Source of the DNA: Paracoccaceae bacterium
GTDB taxonomy: Bacteria; Pseudomonadota; Alphaproteobacteria; Rhodobacterales; Rhodobacteraceae
Assembly (NCBI GenBank): GCA_020628545.1
Contig: JAHDEX010000016.1
Span: forward strand, 14,816 to 69,444
Reading direction: 5' to 3'
Length of the DNA: 54,629 bases
Shown piece by piece: positions 51,644 through 54,629 of the stretch. Each line of letters begins with the position of its first letter. Within the stretch, counting starts at the first letter, position 1. Under the pieces are notes generated by a model that was given only the letters and a program-made list of their open reading frames with translations, was not told the origin of the DNA and made no database searches. The translations under genes and the position numbers were made by a program.

Positions 51644-52309
51644 TTACCATCCATCTTCGGTGATGATGTTGTCCTTCTTGACGCCCATCTCCGTTAGCAC
51701 GTCACGTACGCTATCCACCATTTTTCCGGGCCCACAGATATAGAAGGGCTGATCCAGGTCGGTCACCACGTCAGACAACAACGCCTTGTCCACCTCGCCT
51801 GACCGCATGTTGGGATCGTCCTCATTCACGACAAAGGTGGTTTCGAGGCCCTTCAGGGAATCCCAGAGGCCTTTCAGGATGATGTCGGCCTTCGTGTCAT
51901 TGGCGAAAATCAGGTGAGAGCCATGCTCACCCGCAGCGGCTTGCTTTTTGAGGATGGCGATGAACGGAGTCACGCCCGCTCCGCCCGCAATAAAGGTGCC
52001 TACGCCATAGTCTTTGATCGCGCCAAAAGGACCATCCAGGAACACCTGATACCCCGGCTCCATCTCCGGTATCTGTGCGGTGACGCCGCCATGATCGGGG
52101 TAAGACTTAATGACAAAATCAAGGGTATTGTCCTGCGGTAGCGACGTCATCGTGAACGGACGATCTTCGTCACGCCAGCCTTTTTCATCAAGTGTCAGCT
52201 CGGCGGCCTGGCCAGGCTCAAAGTCGAAATCTTCGGGCTTATTGAAGATGAGGTGATAGGTGTCATGTGTCAGGGGCGCGATCCCCTGCAGTGTCAAACG
52301 ATGCGTCAT
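51644..52309 (-). CDS. Ferredoxin/flavodoxin reductase-like FAD/NAD(P) protein
   Basis: AGGAGG about 7 bases before MTHRLTLQG fixes the start, giving 221 residues. An N-terminal FAD barrel has DRPFTMTSLP (the RxxS-type FAD loop), and the NAD(P) domain has GGAGVTPFIAIL (about 109-120). The C terminus FYICGPGKMVDSVRDVLTEMGV is typical. There is no ferredoxin domain, so a partner is required. It follows rutR by 61 bases in the same direction. The role could be in supplying electrons to an oxygenase or Fe-S protein. Confidence 0.85.
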   Translation of the reverse strand: MTHRLTLQGIAPLTHDTYHLIFNKPEDFDFEPGQAAELTLDEKGWRDEDRPFTMTSLPQDNTLDFVIKSYPDHGGVTAQIPEMEPGYQVFLDGPFGAIKDYGVGTFIAGGAGVTPFIAILKKQAAAGEHGSHLIFANDTKADIILKGLWDSLKGLETTFVVNEDDPNMRSGEVDKALLSDVVTDLDQPFYICGPGKMVDSVRDVLTEMGVKKDNIITEDGW

Positions 52310-52370
52310 TGCGTATGCCTCCTTTGCAAGAAGCAATCGCGAAACCGAGCCAATGTTCCCAAAAAGTTGC

Positions 52371-52976
52371 TCAGGTTGGGGTCAGCATTTGCCGGAAAAG
52401 GTCTTCCAGATGGACAGCAGCTGAAGCGAACGGATCCCGTTCTCCCATGATCGCCCGCACTTGCACGTCGAAATCGGCGTAGTGCTGCGTCAATGACCAG
52501 ATCGAGAAGATGAGGTGAACAGGATCCACCTTGCGGATCTGACCCGCGGCGATCCATCCTTCGATTACCTTGCATTTCTCCTTCACCAGCGTCCGCAGTT
52601 CGCCTTCGAGGACAGGTTTGATCTCCGGGGCACCCTGCAGGATCTCTGTCGCAAAAAGGCGGCTCTCGCGCGGATAATCGCGGCTCATGGCCAGCTTGCG
52701 CTGGGCGTAGCCAAGCAGTTCTTCAACCGGGTTGCCGTTCGGGTTGAGCTGATGCAGCGGCTCTAACCAGTTCTCCAAGAGTTCAACAAGCAACCCCTGA
52801 TAGATCGCTTCCTTTGACGGGAAGTAGTAAAGCAGGTTCGGTTTCGATAGACCTGCAGCCTCAGCCACCTGATCCAGGGTTGAGCCGCGAAACCCATATT
52901 GCGAAAAAACCTCCAGCCCTGCTGCCATGATCACGGCATGGTTCTTTTGCTGAATGCGGGTCCGAGGTTTTGTCAT
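52371..52976 (-). CDS. rutR: RutR-like TetR-family pyrimidine regulator
   Basis: A 201-residue TetR regulator from MTKPRTRIQQK. The frame is open to an ATG at 53078, but those 34 residues lack family character. The helix-turn-helix and following helix (STLDQVAEAAGLSKPNLLYYFPSKEAIYQGLL, about 32-63) are close to E. coli RutR. The ligand domain also matches: SRDYPRESRLFATEILQGAP and DPVHLIFSIWSLTQHYADF. RutR responds to uracil and thymine. It is divergent from the beta-ureidopropionase gene with a near-consensus RutR site between them. Confidence 0.85.
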   Translation of the reverse strand: MTKPRTRIQQKNHAVIMAAGLEVFSQYGFRGSTLDQVAEAAGLSKPNLLYYFPSKEAIYQGLLVELLENWLEPLHQLNPNGNPVEELLGYAQRKLAMSRDYPRESRLFATEILQGAPEIKPVLEGELRTLVKEKCKVIEGWIAAGQIRKVDPVHLIFSIWSLTQHYADFDVQVRAIMGERDPFASAAVHLEDLFRQMLTPT

Positions 52977-53099
52977 GCGCGTTTCGCTGATTTTTGAGGC
53001 ACTCCCGCATTGATTGGCGCGCAGGACTGGCGTTGACGGAGAAAGCTGAGCGGGTCCTGCAATGTCCTTGACTGACACCTGTTGTCTGTTAGCGTTCCT

Positions 53100-53115
53100 T
53101 TTACCAATTGGTCAA
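53100..53115. promoter_or_regulatory. RutR operator in the rutR/beta-ureidopropionase gap
   Basis: TTTACCA-AT-TGGTCAA matches TTGACCA-NN-TGGTCAA at 13 of 14 arm positions. It lies 37 bases before the hydrolase ATG and about 124 bases before the rutR ATG. The hydrolase gene is the obvious target. Confidence 0.8.
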
Positions 53116-53152
53116 AAACAAATGCAAGCAGTCGCTGCCTTGGGGGTACCAC

Positions 53153-54403
53153 ATGCCAGCACCCGGTGAGAACCTGAAGATCAACGGCGCCCGTCTCTGG
53201 GACAGCCTGATGGAAATGGCCAAGATCGGGCCGGGTATCGCCGGAGGCAACAACCGCCAAACAGTCACAGACGAAGACAGCGAAGGCCGGCATCTGTTCC
53301 AGAAGTGGTGTGATGACGCAGGCTGCACTATGGGCGTCGATACTATGGGCAATATGTTTGCCCGGCGTGAGGGGACGGACCCGGATGCGCTGCCGGTTTA
53401 CGTGGGTTCGCACCTCGATACGCAACCGACCGGTGGCAAGTACGATGGCGTTCTGGGTGTCCTTGGTGGACTTGAGATCATCCGCACGATGAACGACCTC
53501 GACATCAAGACGAAACATCCGATTGTGGTGACCAATTGGACGAACGAGGAGGGGACTCGTTTCGCTCCGGCCATGCTCGCGTCCGGTGTGTTCATTGGTA
53601 AGCATGACCAGCAATGGGCCTACGACCGCGAAGACGCAAACGGGCTGAAGTTTGGCGATGAGCTGGAACGGATCGGCTGGAAGGGGTCTGAACCCGTCGG
53701 CGACCGCAAGATGCATGCGTTCTTTGAGCTGCACATCGAACAGGGCCCTATTTTGGAAGCCGAGGGCAAGGACATCGGCGTCGTGACCCACGGCCAAGGC
53801 CTCCGCTGGATCGAATGCACAGTGACGGGAAAGGAAAGCCACACCGGCTCTACGCCGATGAACATGCGCAAAAACGCGGGCCGCGGGTTGGCGCGTGTGA
53901 CAGAACTCGTCCACGAGATTGCGATGAAGAACCAGCCCAACGCAGTTGGCGCCATCGGTCACATCGACGTCTATCCCAACAGCCGCAACATCATACCCGG
54001 CAAGGTCGTCTTCACCGTCGATATGCGCACCCATCTCCTCGATAAGCTTAACGCGATGGTGGATGAGTTTATGGAGAAAGCACCGAAGCTCTGTGAAGAG
54101 ATCGAGACGCAGTTTTCCTGCGAGATCGTCGGCCAATTTGACCCGCCCGCCTTTGATGAGAGTTGCGTGAAGGCGGTACGCGACGCGGCGGAGCGGCTGG
54201 GTTACAGCCACATGGATATCGTCTCTGGTGCGGGGCACGATGCCTGCTGGATTAACGACGTGGCCCCAACCGCGATGGTCATGTGCCCTTGCGTTGACGG
54301 GCTGAGCCACAATGAGGCGGAAGAGATCAGCCAGGAATGGGCGACGGCCGGTGCGGACGTGCTCTTCCACGCGGTGATCGAAACCGCAGAAATCGTGAGC
54401 TGA
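53153..54403 (+). CDS. N-carbamoyl-beta-alanine amidohydrolase (M20-family Zn hydrolase)
   Basis: GGGGG before the ATG gives 416 residues. This is the third step of reductive pyrimidine breakdown: N-carbamoyl-beta-alanine to beta-alanine, CO2 and ammonia. Visible are GSHLDTQPTGGKYDG (H87 and D98 as metal ligands), TNEEGTRFAPAM (E132/E133), HIEQGPILE, the dimerisation-domain motif RWIECTVTGKESHTGSTPM, and SGAGHDACWI near the end. Context with preTA and RutR favours beta-ureidopropionase over N-carbamoyl-amino acid hydrolase or allantoate amidohydrolase. Dihydropyrimidinase is not in the window and may lie just downstream. Confidence 0.87.
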   Translation: MPAPGENLKINGARLWDSLMEMAKIGPGIAGGNNRQTVTDEDSEGRHLFQKWCDDAGCTMGVDTMGNMFARREGTDPDALPVYVGSHLDTQPTGGKYDGVLGVLGGLEIIRTMNDLDIKTKHPIVVTNWTNEEGTRFAPAMLASGVFIGKHDQQWAYDREDANGLKFGDELERIGWKGSEPVGDRKMHAFFELHIEQGPILEAEGKDIGVVTHGQGLRWIECTVTGKESHTGSTPMNMRKNAGRGLARVTELVHEIAMKNQPNAVGAIGHIDVYPNSRNIIPGKVVFTVDMRTHLLDKLNAMVDEFMEKAPKLCEEIETQFSCEIVGQFDPPAFDESCVKAVRDAAERLGYSHMDIVSGAGHDACWINDVAPTAMVMCPCVDGLSHNEAEEISQEWATAGADVLFHAVIETAEIVS

Positions 54404-54459
54404 TCCTAGGCAGGGCTGGGCAGACATGGCATCACCGGGGAAAGTCCAATCCAAGTGAG

Positions 54460-54629
54460 ATGAAAATGAACGCTTTCAAACCCCTGATCCTGCTGGCCGC
54501 TCTGGCTGCTTGCGCGGACATTCAGCAAGTCGACGAAGACGGCAACCCGATCCTGCCGCCATTGCCCGCCAATGTGCAGGCCGCGATGCCCGAGGGTATG
54601 CCACGCTCCTTCGTGTTCGAAAGCAACGG
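54460..54629 (+). CDS. Small lipoprotein, cut by the window end
   Basis: Only the first 56 codons are present. MKMNAFKPLILLAALAAC is a lipoprotein signal with lipobox LAAC, so Cys18 would be lipidated. After it come DIQQVDEDGNPILPPLPANVQAAMPEG. A second ATG two codons in is possible. Family not recognised from this fragment. It starts 56 bases after the beta-ureidopropionase stop and may belong to the same transcript. Confidence 0.65.
   Translation, partial: MKMNAFKPLILLAALAACADIQQVDEDGNPILPPLPANVQAAMPEGMPRSFVFESN

Noticed and set aside
52973..54454. 493-codon minus-strand frame across the beta-ureidopropionase gene
   Set aside because: It is antisense to a gene with complete M20 motifs, and its product has no family resemblance.
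1..54629. CRISPR arrays, insertion sequences, prophage genes or rRNA
   Set aside because: No spaced direct repeats of CRISPR type, no transposase or phage structural proteins, and no rRNA sequence were seen.

Overview
ORGANISM. The window looks like chromosomal DNA of a marine alphaproteobacterium of the Roseobacter group (Rhodobacteraceae). Pointers are the ilvE-petP-petR arrangement, the HDAC-like/xseB/ispA/dxs block, an NDUFS4-type complex I accessory subunit, a NaChBac-type sodium channel, a taurine-pyruvate aminotransferase, many ABC uptake systems, and moderately high G+C with dense ATGA-overlapping operons. I saw no rRNA, IS element, prophage or CRISPR array. There is one tRNA, tRNA-Arg(TCT). 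LAYOUT. 1-9.1 kb is mixed housekeeping: a secreted unknown, tpa, a membrane-anchored NYN/Regnase-like nuclease, a HugZ-like protein, a small DMT transporter, uvrB, a chemoreceptor, NDUFS4 and tRNA-Arg. 9.1-14.2 kb holds a CaCA antiporter and then a four-gene operon: circularly permuted ATP-grasp, alpha-E protein, transglutaminase, and the proteasome-like peptidase Anbu. 14.2-23.8 kb is an accessory catabolic island: a LivKHMGF-type transporter, a vertebrate-like glycine amidinotransferase, a DUF1989 protein, a PLP lyase, an M24 metallohydrolase and an Asp/Glu-racemase-family protein. 23.9-30.7 kb is a polyamine-type ABC transporter (PotADBC) facing an ilvE-speB pair. 30.9-36.0 kb is petP-petR, an HDAC-family deacetylase, xseB, ispA and an unusually compact dxs. 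36.0-46.7 kb holds a DegQ-type protease, three small methyltransferases, an ArsC-like protein, a MarR regulator with two clear palindromic operators, a sodium channel, a bacterial AIG1/ADTRP-like membrane protein, an aldose dehydrogenase diverging from a class II aldolase, and two c-type cytochromes diverging from a LysR gene. 46.8-54.6 kb is reductive pyrimidine catabolism: preT, a VOC protein, preA, RutR and an N-carbamoyl-beta-alanine amidohydrolase, with RutR-like operators at both transcription starts. Interspersed are an MBL protein, a polysaccharide deacetylase, a flavin reductase and a lipoprotein cut by the window end. HOW IT FITS. Nitrogen-rich small molecules dominate. The transporters would import amino acid-like, guanidino or polyamine compounds. 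Agmatinase, the amidinotransferase, the DUF1989 protein and the pyrimidine pathway would release or shuttle nitrogen. The 14.2-23.8 kb island is the best candidate for an undescribed pathway, because each enzyme family is recognisable but the set matches no pathway I know. The Anbu operon is a known gene association of unknown function. The AIG1-like protein keeps the Thr/His pair of the animal lipid hydrolases.
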